Positions 51,398 through 62,210 of a DNA stretch of 64,000 nt are shown one piece after another (position 1 is the first letter of the stretch; the number at the start of each line of letters is the position of its first letter). The stretch is taken from NCBI GenBank assembly GCA_004014935.1, contig CP025325.1:124001-188000 (forward strand), given 5' to 3'. This DNA comes from Saccharomycopsis malanga. Lineage: Eukaryota > Ascomycota > Saccharomycetes > Ascoideales > Saccharomycopsidaceae. Made by a program: the position numbers and the translations under genes. Under the pieces are notes generated by a model. The model saw only the letters and a program-made list of their open reading frames with translations, was not told the DNA's origin and did no database searches.

Positions 51398-52295
51398 ATG
51401 GGTGTAAGTGCTTTTTTTTAACAACCTGTAGCTAATTTGGGTATATATTAACAATGGGTAGAACGATGGAGGCACCAAACTCAGGAGATCTGATCTTGTG
51501 AAAGAGGTTTCTACAAAGAAATCAGAAAATTCGTATTTCAAGGAAAAATATTCTCAAACCTTGAAATTTGAGTTGTGTTATCTTAGCAAGCAACCGTTGA
51601 TTGAGCCAATTTTGGGCGATTATATAGGGCGGATGTATAATAAAACAGCAGTGTTAGAGTATCTTATAGCGAAGCAAAGTGGAGAAAAGATTGAGGATAT
51701 TGAAAAGTTTAGTTTCAGCAGTTTGAAAGATTTTGTAGAGTTAAAAATGACTGAAAACCATACTCAGAAAAAGGATCTGAGTGATGATTTCTCTTATAAA
51801 TTTCAATGTCCATTAACCAGTCAAGGATTGGGATCTGAAGAGTCTATCAAAAAAAATATAAGATTTTTTTATTTTGCAGAATGTGGATGTGTTCTTTCCG
51901 AACAAGTTATCACGAATGGATTCATTGAGTTGAATTATGAGTCTCTGTATAATGATATTTTCAATTATACCAAGTCTTCATTGACTGATACAGAGGTTGA
52001 AAAGTTTCGACATGAGTTTAAACAGTCCACCGACCAAACCTCTTCCAACAAATCAAACACATGTCCACATTGCAGTAAAGTGGTCAGCCCATATAATATC
52101 GTATATCTTTATCCAAGCGAAAACAGCAAAGAGTATGACCAACAGGAACAAAGACTACAGCACCTACAAAGATTGGGAATGCTGCACAATTTGGCCTTGT
52201 TAAAGAGAGGTAAAAAAAAGAAGAATGGAAAGAAACGAAGTCTTGAGGAAAACACAGAGGACAAGTTGTATAAGAAAGTAAAGGAAAGAAAGTAG
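51398..52295 (+). CDS. RTF2: Replication termination factor 2 homologue (two exons)
   Basis: Exons 51398-51403 (ATG GGT) and 51462-52295 join in frame to 279 residues. The 58-nt intron has GTAAGT, TATTAAC and TAG. The spliced start MGNDGGTKLRRSDLVKE is the diagnostic N-terminus of Rtf2 (MGNDGGS..KR.ELVKE). A C2HC2-type RING-like region follows: LCYLSKQPLIEPILGDYIGR, QCPLTSQ, FAECGCVLSEQVI and NTCPHCSKVV. The C-terminus is lysine-rich. Rtf2 acts in the nucleus at stalled replication forks in S. pombe and affects splicing in several organisms. Without the intron there is no suitable ATG. Confidence 0.92.
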
Positions 52296-52619
52296 GAGTA
52301 TGAATTAAGGATGATCAGGAAGAGAAGTAGAATTATAAATTATGGTATTTTCAAACGATCCGGAAAAAATGTAGATTCATGTTTCAAGGTAATTTTGAAC
52401 GACCAGGAAATGAACTAGAATTATAAATTATGGTATTTTCCAACAACTAAGAAAATTACGGTATTTTCGAACGACTAGGAAAATGATTGTACTGCTTTTA
52501 AATCCAATGACTTCAAAATTGTTCAATAAAACATGAATTTTCGTTTTGATTTGAATTAAATTATAAATTTTAAAGAGTTTATGGTGTCTTATGATGGATA
52601 GTTGTCATAGATAGGGTAA

Positions 52620-52968
52620 AATAATAATATCTTTTATTTCGAGCCCAGTACATATTAGTTTCGTATATACGTGTCATGCGTAAAAGGACCTGGTAAACCA
52701 CAGTGGGGAGAAACCCGATGATGCCCTGTTGATCATAATTTTCTCACTATATTAATTGGAAAGTAAGCATTTACTGGTCTAGGCCATGTTTCAGACAGTT
52801 ACCTGTTGAACATAATAAAAAACAGTGAGTAAAACGTGTTCGTATGGGGAATCGAACCCGTGTTCCTGTTAAGTCTTTTTTGTCGTTTTCGAGAGTACTG
52901 GTTGTTAAACTATCCTGCCAGACCTTTTCTCTTCTCCAAGAACACTGGCCACTGAGCCATACGGCCCA
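52620..52968 (-). mobile_element. Full-length SINE copy
   Basis: On the minus strand it has every module: TGGGCCGTATGGCTCAGTGG, one VNTR-like unit with GGCAGGATAGTTTAACAACC, B box GGGTTCGATTCCCC, TTTTACTCACTGTTTTTTA, GGTAACTGTCTGAAACATGG, TTTCCAATTAATATAGTGAG, TTATGATCAACAGGGCATCA, TACCAGGTCCTTTTACGCAT, ACACGTATATACGAAACTAA and TACTGGGCTCGAAATAAAAG with an ATT tail. About 350 bp, the longest intact copy. Confidence 0.92.
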
Positions 52969-53355
52969 GTCAGCACAACATAATAGATCAACTCTTTCAA
53001 ACTCAGTGATTGCGATTTTTTTTCTTTACGTTCACTAGAGAATAATAACAAAAAATCTATATCTATTAAAGGTGGAATTATCCATGAGTAGCCAATGTAA
53101 CCGAGTGTAGAAAAAAATGATGTAGGACTTGCAAAAAAAAGATGCAAAAGAACATTAAACGTAAGAATGAGAAAATGATGAAAAGTGGTAAAAGTAATGA
53201 AAAATGATAAAAAGTGGTAAAAATTATTAGAAAATGATGAAAAATGAGAAAAAATAATAAAAAAACATGACTAATGAATTGAATAAAAATTTATAGATGC
53301 AATGATAACCGAGAGAATTGAAATGGAGTCATTAAATACATGCAAATAAGGAAGA
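52969..53355. other. 3' flank of the EEP-family gene
   Basis: A/G-rich with degenerate repeats of ATGAAAAATGA/TAAAAAGTGGTAAAA (about 53170-53260). No gene. Confidence 0.5.
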
Positions 53356-54606
53356 TTACTTGGAAATGACATGTTCGGTAATGACCGCTCTATGGTCAGA
53401 TAAATGGAACCCAACATCAGAAAACATGTCTGGAACAACATATCTAGTGGTGTTAAGGCCGTTATTACCATTATTAACTTGGCCTGTCATATGGAAATCA
53501 ATTCTAGTGAATTTAGAAAAGTCCAGGAATTTGTAAAAGCCGGTAAAAGTGGCGAAATTGCCCAATCTGTTTTCTGCTGGGGTCTTGAAATAAGAGTCAG
53601 CAAAGCTGAAACTAGTGCTGATTGAGGACTTGTATTTTTCAGCAAAAGTAGAGTTGATTTGAACAGGGTCAGCGGCACCAGTAATGATTTCGTAACCTCC
53701 ATTGGAATAACCATAAGCTTCGGAATTGAAATCACCAGTTAAGATAACAGGAGCATTAGTTTTTTCAAATTCGTAAGCAGCACGATGTTTGATAAGAGAA
53801 GCAGCCAACATTCTAGCACTGTTACACTTTTCATCCCAGTGGGTGTTGATAACGGTGAAAGGAACATTATCTTTGACAGAAACGAAACTGGCGACGGTAG
53901 CATCACGAATGGCAGAAGCACATTTAGTGATTGAAGGAACAAACGGATTGTCACTAAGCCAGAAAGTGTCCCAAGACTTCAAAGTGACGGTTTTCTTGTT
54001 ATAGAAAATCGCTTCAAACTCTCCACCGGTTTTGTTATCGTTTCTACCAACGCCAATCCAAGCGTAATCAGACAACAATGAAGCAAGGTCTTCTACTTGG
54101 ACATGCAACGCTTCTTGGACAGCAAAAACGTCTGGTTTGTAGAATTCAACATGTTGGGTCAATGCAATTCTTCTGGCAGTCCATGCGTTTTCTTTCCAAT
54201 TCCAGTAATAAACTGCATCTTTATTGGTGGTTGGATTGAAGGTTGTTTTCGAAATGGCTTTGAGCGAGTCTTCAATTGGAACATAATCTTTGAGCAAAAA
54301 AGCGCTTCTGATATTCCAGCTTTGAAGTCTAAGATTGAAAGTCTTGTTAGATTCAGCAGTGGCAGTGGAACTTGGAGAAAGAACAGTGGTGGTGGCAGTT
54401 TGGAACGCAGAACTAGCAACAGCAGAAACAGTTGGCTCTTGAGATTTAGGAGCATCTCTTTCAACCAATGATTCTTCAGATTGAGAAACGTCTCGTTTGG
54501 CCAAAGTTGGCGCAACAGTAGAATGGGAATGTCCAAAAACACTATACAAAATGTATAGCGAAGATACCAAAAAGTAGGCACCAAAAACGTAGTTTATCGA
54601 TTTCAT
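53356..54606 (-). CDS. Membrane-anchored endonuclease/exonuclease/phosphatase-fold protein
   Basis: 416 residues: an N-terminal signal anchor (about 5-25, YVFGAYFLVSSLYILYSVFG), a Ser/Thr-rich stalk (to about 85), then a full EEP (DNase I-like) domain with SWNIRSAF, DVFAVQEAL, VINTHWDEKCNSARMLAASL, VILTGDFNSEAYG, RIDFHMTG and LSDHRAVI, so the metal-binding and catalytic Asn, Glu, His and Asp residues are all present. The topology predicts a lumenal or extracellular catalytic domain. The substrate (nucleic acid, phosphoinositide or sphingolipid) cannot be told from sequence. Similar secreted EEP proteins are common in fungi. Codon use is biased, suggesting good expression. Confidence 0.85.
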   Translation of the reverse strand: MKSINYVFGAYFLVSSLYILYSVFGHSHSTVAPTLAKRDVSQSEESLVERDAPKSQEPTVSAVASSAFQTATTTVLSPSSTATAESNKTFNLRLQSWNIRSAFLLKDYVPIEDSLKAISKTTFNPTTNKDAVYYWNWKENAWTARRIALTQHVEFYKPDVFAVQEALHVQVEDLASLLSDYAWIGVGRNDNKTGGEFEAIFYNKKTVTLKSWDTFWLSDNPFVPSITKCASAIRDATVASFVSVKDNVPFTVINTHWDEKCNSARMLAASLIKHRAAYEFEKTNAPVILTGDFNSEAYGYSNGGYEIITGAADPVQINSTFAEKYKSSISTSFSFADSYFKTPAENRLGNFATFTGFYKFLDFSKFTRIDFHMTGQVNNGNNGLNTTRYVVPDMFSDVGFHLSDHRAVITEHVISK

Positions 54607-56801
54607 TTATGGCAAGTTGTGTTGGATAAAAATGGGTTTGATTGATACTCAATTATTCTACAATCTACATTTGCAAAACATTACTTACACCGCTTTATAT
54701 ATCTGTCCAAAATCATTATCCATGATCAACCTTTTACTTTTTTTCTTTTTTTACTTCTTCTTCTAGGCTAGTTGTTTTATTTTTCCATTAAATTTCTTCT
54801 TTAGGATGGTGCTTAAAAAATGGATCAACACCTTAGATGTCTCTACCATATCAACGTGTAAGAAAAAGAAAAAATCAGACATATTGTGCATATTTTGATG
54901 CGTTTTTCCGCATAACATGGCAGATGTACATACAAATTTGTATGCATCTATATGCAGACACATGCCTCCTTAGCGTGTTGCAAAATTTTCCAGTTTAGAT
55001 TTTCGATTTAATCGCAGTTTCAAGAACATGGCAGAGGGCAAAGTGTACTGGATATTATGTTCAAGTTGTTTGCGGTCAATGTATCGATAGTCCTTCTCAT
55101 CACTTTGCTTCGCAGACAATAAAGTACGATGGCAAGTAGCAAACAACGACATGTGTTTGACCGTTTATTTGCCAAGAGATGCATATACTAGTCCGAGCTC
55201 ATGCTTCGTGTGAGACTTGCTGGAGAATGCAGTAGCCCGCAGCAAAAACTACTAGTGGTCGTGTGATGTGTCTAAATTGGGTATAACCTTCGACTTTACA
55301 ATAGTTGACATGGAACTACTCCAGACAATGCACCAAACATTACGTTGAGCATTCAAACACACCTGGAACATGTTTGGCTAGTTTTCCTTTTAGATATATT
55401 TCCGTGTAGAAGAGCTAATATTAGTAAATGTACAGGGAAATGTGTTAAAGGTTGTAAAGTCTACACCAGGCATCTACAATAATAAGATGATGTATTATAT
55501 TGAGTGCGCCGGAACATGGTATTGTTTTTCGTTCCGATAATGCGTCTAAAATCACACATAGAGATCTGAGTATTGTCAAATATAAACGATCACTTGGCGC
55601 AGCAAGTGTACTATTAGCCTTGCTCGTTTACACAATTTGAGGTAGATGGTATCAACAGACTGTTGAAGCAGTTGATATTCAGGAATGAAGCAATTCAAAT
55701 GTAGCAGTCAAACATTACATATAATGGAGCAAAATACTCATATTTATATCATATAACATCAACATGACCTGTAAAACCAGTCTTTTTCTCCTACACTGTA
55801 TGAGCAAAAATTCAAGCAACAAATACTCAAGTTGTGGTGATGTAAAGTCATCAACCATACCATGACTAGTGCCTGGTTTTGTTCATGCTATTCTTAGTCT
55901 CATTTTATTTTTTTTCCAGTGCCTTTTTTTTGATGCTAAAAAGTTGCTAGATTGCAGACTGGGGTAATTTATTTTTATACATTTTTCTTCTCATTTTGGA
56001 TATTTTGTTTTCACTTGTTTTCAACGTCTAGTTGGTTTTATTTTGATTTTTCCTTTTACAACCTTTGATTTTTGTTTTACTTTTACATCTATTTTTAAAA
56101 CTGCAGTTTCGATCTATTTTTGATTTCAACCTTTCTTTCATGACATGTGTGTTTTTCCAATAGTTTATAATTAAAATCGACTGCTTCTGGTTAGCACTTC
56201 CACGGCTCACTACCAATCAGGTCCTACAATGTAGCGCACGCGTATTAAATCTCTGAATCCATACACCAATCTTCGTTCTACATCTACAATTGTAAATTAC
56301 CGCTCAATTAAGCTTATTATTCAGAACTTGGCCCCTGTAGTACTCATTTAGACAGTTTCACACCTATAAAGACTCCATATGGCATCATCCGCACTTTCAA
56401 CGGTCATGACCGGGTAACCCTGCCTAGTATAAGCTGTATAGTGTTTTGTTTGTTAGAAGGGCATTAAAAGATTATTTTTAAGCCGAATGAGGAGGGGTTT
56501 AGATTAAGTTTTATTGAGTTTTAACAAGTTGGAGATCAGGGCGGTTAGTTTTTTGTCAAGTTGTTGTTAATTGGCGGGTCCGATAGTTATAAAATATTGG
56601 CCAAGAATTGAGAAAAGTAAGCAACATTATAGGTGAAGAGAACAAATTGACATTATAACTGTCAAAAGCGTTGTATTAAACGCAATTATATTACATTAGA
56701 GTAGTCTAGAGCGGTTGGAAACTTGATTCATACCAAAAATTGTGCGGCGAAAAAGTATATAGAGATCTGTATTTTGCTTTAAAACGCTCCTATCCTTGGC
56801 G
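54607..56801. promoter_or_regulatory. Long divergent spacer, no gene recognised
   Basis: 2.2 kb between the EEP gene and the Gcr1-type gene, one of the few spacers without a SINE. GCATG/TGCAT words cluster at 54895-54966 (TTTGATGCGTTTTTCCGCAT, TGTATGCATCTATATGCAG). Pyrimidine-rich strips occur at 55910-56160. No tRNA or protein gene is recognised; an unannotated RNA is possible. Confidence 0.4.
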
Positions 56802-58442
56802 ATGTCGAGGAATCCGTTGGAAAACAATGGATTTCATCATAATCAGCTCCCGCAATTTGATTATAATATAAACAGCGGAGCTGACGGGCGTATTCAAGGC
56901 AGTACCAATGGGTTAGACATGCCTGTAGACGACGACTTCCATTCGTTAAGAAATGCCATAGTGGATCTATACAAAAAATATGAAGCAATGATGTATTCGC
57001 TCAATCAGACAAAATTACAGAATGACAGCTTGTTCAAAGCGCTCGAGTACCAGAAAAAAACTATAGAATACCAGAACAGTTTGATAGCCGATTATTTCAG
57101 AGTAGAGATTGAAAGCAAGGCAAAATATTATCAGCGGTTTAAGCAAAACTTGGGCACGCCCACCAGTGCCAATGTAAATCTACACTTGGGTGGTAATTCT
57201 TTCAGTAATGTTAATTCAAATGCCACTGCTGGTACCACTGCTGGTACCACTGCCGGTACCAGTACTGGCGCCAGCACTGGCAATATAATATCCAATGCTA
57301 CAAATAATAAATCAAACACCACCACCAAAATCAATGGTGCAAATAACAGTAATAATAGCTCATCGGATGCCGTAACACCAATCCATAGGTTTGCTAGCTT
57401 GAATCCTTCGGTGGTCACTTCAAACAATCATAACGCCCTTTTACAAAATAATATTCACACTACTCCTAGAGGAGATGATAATCTTGCTTCTATACAAAAC
57501 ATATCCAATCAATTGAATGCCGTAAACAGCCCCTATGTAAATTTACCCACTAATGCTGCTCCTGTTGCCAATACTAGTAACAGGAATAATATTCAATCAA
57601 ATAATGTTTTTCATCAACAGAACTTTCAAAAACAACATCAACAACAGCAACAAAAACAACATCAACAACAGCAACAAAAACAACATCAACAACAGCAACA
57701 AAAACAGGATCAACAGAACTTTCAAAAACAACAGCATCGTAATGTATTAAACGTATTTAACCAACCACCCATTTCACGAAACCCAATTTCCTCACTGGAT
57801 CAGCTTCGTAATTCGTTAGGACATGTTCAACATACAAGTCCACATGCTAATAACGAGGCATTGATTTCTAGAAAGATACTGACAAGTAATAATAATGGAG
57901 GAGAATTTAGAACATTGAAGCTTCAAGCCCCTTCTTCTAGATCTTCAGATTCCAGCACGTCAAATCAAAACCAAAATACCACTATCAGTAATAAAATTAG
58001 CACAGATGATAGTAGTAATGACAGTAGGACACGCCGTGAGTCTGACAGTAGCACTTTAACCGACGAAGGCATCAGTAGTCCGGACAGGCTTTCGAAAAGA
58101 CATAAAATGGACCCTTTATATAAACCAACCAAAATGTCCGACAATATAAAGGATATTGTAGAGGAATATTTGCATGGTGTTGATGGAGGACCAGCCATTA
58201 GAGACCTTGAACGCGAACATGGAGCCAAGTGGCGTGGCGGCGCTCATCATCCAATTTCTAAAAAGTACGGCAGAATGAAATCAATTTATGATGCCGTCAA
58301 CAAGGGTCTTGAATTGAAATTCACTGTTGATGAGATTGTTGATTTGTTGGAAAGCGCCAGAATATTCCAACGTGACGGCGTATTAGCCAGGAAATCTGTT
58401 ACTTGGCTACAAGACAATATTCCTGAAGAGTTGAAGAGTTGA
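56802..58442 (+). CDS. Gcr1_C-domain transcription factor (Gcr1/Hot1/Msn1 type)
   Basis: 546 residues from the ATG at 56802 (MSRNPLENN; a TTG two codons earlier is not used). A coiled-coil segment (about 50-110, YKKYEAMMYSLNQTKLQNDS onward) is followed by a low-complexity middle with AGTTAGTTAGTSTGAST and a Gln-rich tract made of three 24-bp repeats (QHQQQQQK). The last about 105 residues are a Gcr1_C/Hot1/Msn1-type DNA-binding domain: IKDIVEEYLHGVDGGPAIRD, LEREHGAKWR, KKYGRMKSIYDAVN. These factors regulate glycolytic or osmotic-stress genes; which paralogue this is remains open. Confidence 0.85.
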   Translation: MSRNPLENNGFHHNQLPQFDYNINSGADGRIQGSTNGLDMPVDDDFHSLRNAIVDLYKKYEAMMYSLNQTKLQNDSLFKALEYQKKTIEYQNSLIADYFRVEIESKAKYYQRFKQNLGTPTSANVNLHLGGNSFSNVNSNATAGTTAGTTAGTSTGASTGNIISNATNNKSNTTTKINGANNSNNSSSDAVTPIHRFASLNPSVVTSNNHNALLQNNIHTTPRGDDNLASIQNISNQLNAVNSPYVNLPTNAAPVANTSNRNNIQSNNVFHQQNFQKQHQQQQQKQHQQQQQKQHQQQQQKQDQQNFQKQQHRNVLNVFNQPPISRNPISSLDQLRNSLGHVQHTSPHANNEALISRKILTSNNNGGEFRTLKLQAPSSRSSDSSTSNQNQNTTISNKISTDDSSNDSRTRRESDSSTLTDEGISSPDRLSKRHKMDPLYKPTKMSDNIKDIVEEYLHGVDGGPAIRDLEREHGAKWRGGAHHPISKKYGRMKSIYDAVNKGLELKFTVDEIVDLLESARIFQRDGVLARKSVTWLQDNIPEELKS

Positions 58443-58923
58443 AGAGTTGATCAATTGTTTTTACTTCTCTTCTTGCTTTTGTATTCTACTTTGATATATA
58501 TTTATAGCTTTCTCATTGTACTTTTCTACCTTATTTTTTTTTCACGGCTACTTTTTAATTATTCTTACTGTTTATTATCTGTCCTGTGGGGGTTTTTTAA
58601 TTGTTTATCATCTATCCTTTGGGAGTTTTCTAATCATTTATCATCTATCCTTTGGGAGTTTTCTAATTATTTATTTCTATCAAAGTGTTTCAAGACGCTT
58701 CCTTTGCTGCCTTTTGCATTGACTTGTTATATTATAGCTACAGGCTTCAAATTACATTGCTTTGTTAATTTGTCGATATTTTTTCTTTATTTACTATACT
58801 TTATGGCTTACATCTGTTCTTTATCATCCTATTACGCTCATGATTACTGATTTGCATAATATATACCAATCAAAAGCGGTCTGTCACTTTTTTGTCAAGT
58901 TTTTTCTATGTAATAATGAAAAT
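58443..58923. other. 3' flank with 33-bp tandem repeat
   Basis: T-rich. About three units of CTATCCTTTGGGAGTTTTCT plus AATCATTTATCAT lie at 58577-58672. The Leu/Phe-rich 131-codon frame here has no protein-like features beyond the repeat and is not called. Confidence 0.6.
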
Positions 58924-59218
58924 AGCCGGTGGCTCAGTGGTTGGTCCTCTCTAGAAGAGAAACAAGACCTAATAGAAACTAGGTTCGTTTCCTAACAAGA
59001 CACTTTACTCGCTGCTTTTTACAATAATAATAATCTTATATTTCAAGCCCAGTACATATCACTTCCGTCTACTTTTTACAATGCTGAATGTGATTTCACA
59101 GGCAAGTGCAACTGTCTGAAGGATGGCCTAGACAAAAATCTACTTACTTTCCAGTCAAGTAACAAGTTTAAGAGTTTTTTGGGTCTTTCCCACTGAGTTT
59201 TACCAACTCCCTTTATAG
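58924..59218 (+). mobile_element. SINE copy interrupted by a second SINE tail
   Basis: Outer element: AGCCGGTGGCTCAGTGGTTG head, B box AGGTTCGTTTCCT, TTTACTCGCTGCTTTTTACA; after the inserted piece it resumes with ATGCTGAATGTGATTTCACA, GGCAAGTGCAACTGTCTGAA, TTACTTTCCAGTCAAGTAAC and TTTTACCAACTCCCTTTATA. Confidence 0.9.
59025..59068 (-). mobile_element. Nested 5'-truncated SINE insertion with 13-bp target duplication
   Basis: 44 bp of minus-strand SINE 3' end with its ATT tail sit inside the outer copy. The flanks CTGCTTTTTACAA (59012-59024) and CTACTTTTTACAA (59069-59081) differ at one base; only one copy of this word occurs at that place in uninterrupted elements. Confidence 0.9.
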
Positions 59219-59220
59219 TT

Positions 59221-59296
59221 GACTCACCCGTGCTCCTGTTAGGTCTTTTTTGTCTTCTATAGACCACCAACTATGGCTATCAGGCCCAGTGGCTAG
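59221..59296 (-). mobile_element. SINE 5' head fragment
   Basis: Minus-strand head CACTGGGCCTGATAGCCATA, AGACAAAAAAGACCTAACAG and B-box-like GAGCACGGGTGAGTC. Confidence 0.75.
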
Positions 59297-60377
59297 ATAT
59301 GTGCCACTTACCAATGTCATTCACAGACTCATTTGGCGTGATCAAATCTTTCTATTCTTTAAAACTAGTGACTAGTTATTTACTGCGCCCACTGGAAAAA
59401 TTACTGACCGGATCTCGGACCTCGGGTTTACTCTTTTGAACTGGCATTACCTCTCTCGCTCAACTATTATTTGATAAACTAATATTTTACAGTGCATTCT
59501 ATAAGACTGTTTGCTTTGCAAAGCAAAAAAGTAACCGTAAATCAATAATGAATTAGATGTATGTAGAAAACTACATGTAGTCTTCTATGTCAGAGAAAGT
59601 GCATGTGCGACTACAACTCTTTAGAACACAAGGAGATAAGCAAACATACTTGACTTGATGTGTAGGTTCAAATAAAGAAACATGCTTACATTGATCAATT
59701 GTTAAGCAAACAAAAAAAAACAGTTAACAAACGGAAGCAAACAAACGACAGAGATAGCCAAGCACTCTTAGCGCAAACAATAGTCAATACCCCCCCCCCC
59801 CCGTTTTCCCCTATCCTACAAAGTGCCCAAGAAGTGCTTGTACGCCCCATTAATGTTTTTTACCTAATTATCATACCAATTATAATACAGCCTTGTTCTC
59901 TGTCGTCATAATACTAGCTAAATAGCATGCACGCCTCGGCACATATCACATGACACTCACGCATTTAGTCTGCATACACGTGACCTAAACTCTTGGCAGG
60001 TGAGAAATAAGGTTATATCCGCGACTAGACCCGGATATAGGGTCACGTGGCAGGTCTGGGCGGTGGCACAGTTGGTGTGAGTTGTGCATGATTTGCTCGC
60101 TACGGCTGAAATGGCATGCCAATTCATGCAGCAGAATGCATGGAAGCTGTGTATCACTATCTACAAGGTATAGTGGCACACGTATCGATCATTATGGATA
60201 AGAGAGACTAGATTATTTCAAGTATAAAAGGGAAGGGACCCTTGAAAAATTGTAAAGGTTGAAAAAAATTTGTTTTTTCTCATTTTCAACTATTTGCTTG
60301 TTTGCTTGCCACTGCAAACCGCATAAAACGCTTTCTACCACACAGTTTATTCTTTTACTTTAAATTTATCAAAGCAG
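59297..60377 (+). promoter_or_regulatory. VCX1: Upstream region of the Ca2+/H+ exchanger
   Basis: Contains a C12 run (59791-59802), two CACGTG sites (59977-59982 and 60044-60049), the inverted repeat TATATCCG/CGGATATA (60014-60021 and 60032-60039, 10-bp spacer; CCG-N10-CGG spacing like a Zn2Cys6 factor site) and GCATG words at 60080-60140. These lie 220-400 bp before the start codon. No gene is seen in the spacer. Confidence 0.55.
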
Positions 60378-62210
60378 ATGAATAAACCTCCCCTATCTAA
60401 CGATGCTAGTGCCCAGAACTTAACTACTGTAAGCTCTCCACCTGGGGAGCATTCTGCTATGAGTCCTAATGACGAGCCTTCGTTTGAAGGGTTGAATCCT
60501 GTTGTTTCCGGGGTTTCGAGCGCCACGACCACGTCGCGTCTTACTGCTGTATCTCAAGATGAGATCCAGAAGTTGATTTCTATACATGTTCATCAAGAGT
60601 TGTCCAAGTTTCCGTCGTTGTATGACGAAAGCGACAACGCAGACAATATCAATCAGCACAAGTTTTTGAAAAAAATGAAAAAACGTCTTGATACGTTTGC
60701 TTCTCGATTTGATAGTTATTTTCCGTTCAATTACATCATCAGGTTCCAAAACTGGTACGATGAACGGGCAAAGTCCAGCAAAATCCTAGAGGTTTTGGGC
60801 TCTGCAGGCTATTTTTCCTTGTTGTATCCATTTGTCGTTGCTGGCATTATTTTAGGGAATGTGGCTGAAGATAAGACAGTTGTAGTGTTTGTTTGCAACA
60901 TTCTAGCAATTATCCCATTGTCTGTAATCATCAGTTATCTTACTGAAACGCTCGCCGAGTTGACGAACCCCACTGTAGGCGGCTTGTTGAACATTACGTT
61001 TGGCAATGCCATCGAGTTGATATTCTCCATTTTGGCTCTATTCAAGGGCCAATTGGACACTGTCCAAGGCTCCATGGTTGGGTCCTGGTTGGCCACCACC
61101 CAGTTGATTTTGGGCGGTGCTTTTTTCTTTGCCTCGTTCAACAAGAAACTGTTGAGTTTCAACAGATTGACGTCGTATTTCAACGTTATTTTCATGATCT
61201 TTTCTGGGTTTGTCGCCAAAATGGTCTATTCCGTAAACTACAATTCTAATTACACTTCTCTTTTCAAAAACAGCACCAGCTCCCATCCTTCCAGCACTGT
61301 TGTCAAGCTTTCTACCGGGTTTGCTGTGTTGCATTTGCTTTTGTATTTTGTTTATTTGATCATTCCGTATCAACACAAGAAACTAATTGCCAATGCCATC
61401 CATCGCAAGAAGAAGGATTTGGAATTGAACGCATTTGATAACGATATGCCGTCGGTTGTTCGTTTTGCCTCCACCAACCGTTTGGAAGGTAATAACGACA
61501 CAATATCTGCCTTTTCCGACTCCAATACCTGTTTCACCGGGATTTCTCGCTCTGTCAACAAATTAGACGAGAAAGCAAGTGAAACTAACACTTGTACCAA
61601 CATTTTAAGAACCGGCACTTCAATTGAGGCCCAAGAAAAAATTGCTGCTGCCACTGGTGCCAACATTCCTGAAAACGAAACGTTTGGCCATCAAACCGAA
61701 CCAGATAATGGATCAGTAGTCAGTAGACGTAAACAGTTTTGGATTAAATTCAAAGACGTAATCATTTATGGATCTTTTCTTTTGGCAGTCACAGTCATTG
61801 CTGCATTTAATTCAGATTATTTGTTAGATTCTTTGGACGCCTTTGCCGAGGTCACCCATATTCCAAAAACCTTCATCACTGTAATCTTGATTCCTATCTT
61901 CAGTAATGCCGCAGAGCACGTCACCTCCATTGTTGTTGCGTATAAAGGCCATATGGAATTGGCTATGAATGTCGCTGTGGGCTCTGCTATCCAAATCAAC
62001 TTCTTCATTGTTCCTTTCTTGGTCTTGATCGCTCACGCCACCAAAAGCCCGTACACTTTCTTGTATGAAAACACTTATTGTGAAACAATGTTTGCTGCTT
62101 CCGTCCTTGCTTCCTTCTGTATCTGGAACGGTAAAGCCTATCTTCCTACCGGTTGTCTTTTGATTGCCAATTATATCCTTTGTGCTATTCTTATCTTTTG
62201 TATGGTTTGA
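60378..62210 (+). CDS. VCX1: Vacuolar Ca2+(cation)/H+ exchanger, CAX family
   Basis: 610 residues. A hydrophilic N-terminus of about 130 residues precedes about eleven hydrophobic segments in two halves. The two signature repeats are intact: GGLLNITFGNAIELIFSILA (first, GNAxE) and FSNAAEHVTSIVVAYKGHME plus LAMNVAVGSAIQINFF (second, SNAAEH), which line the cation path. A long hydrophilic loop (about 335-455) separates the halves. CAX exchangers move Ca2+, and sometimes Mn2+ or monovalent ions, into the vacuole using the proton gradient. S. cerevisiae Vcx1 has 411 residues, so this is a larger type; relation to Vnx1-like members cannot be excluded. Confidence 0.88.
   Translation: MNKPPLSNDASAQNLTTVSSPPGEHSAMSPNDEPSFEGLNPVVSGVSSATTTSRLTAVSQDEIQKLISIHVHQELSKFPSLYDESDNADNINQHKFLKKMKKRLDTFASRFDSYFPFNYIIRFQNWYDERAKSSKILEVLGSAGYFSLLYPFVVAGIILGNVAEDKTVVVFVCNILAIIPLSVIISYLTETLAELTNPTVGGLLNITFGNAIELIFSILALFKGQLDTVQGSMVGSWLATTQLILGGAFFFASFNKKLLSFNRLTSYFNVIFMIFSGFVAKMVYSVNYNSNYTSLFKNSTSSHPSSTVVKLSTGFAVLHLLLYFVYLIIPYQHKKLIANAIHRKKKDLELNAFDNDMPSVVRFASTNRLEGNNDTISAFSDSNTCFTGISRSVNKLDEKASETNTCTNILRTGTSIEAQEKIAAATGANIPENETFGHQTEPDNGSVVSRRKQFWIKFKDVIIYGSFLLAVTVIAAFNSDYLLDSLDAFAEVTHIPKTFITVILIPIFSNAAEHVTSIVVAYKGHMELAMNVAVGSAIQINFFIVPFLVLIAHATKSPYTFLYENTYCETMFAASVLASFCIWNGKAYLPTGCLLIANYILCAILIFCMV

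Noticed and set aside
58455-58850. 131-codon Leu/Phe/Tyr-rich frame after the Gcr1-type gene
   Set aside because: Built from T-rich 3' flank and a 33-bp tandem repeat; no conserved motif and no plausible start context.
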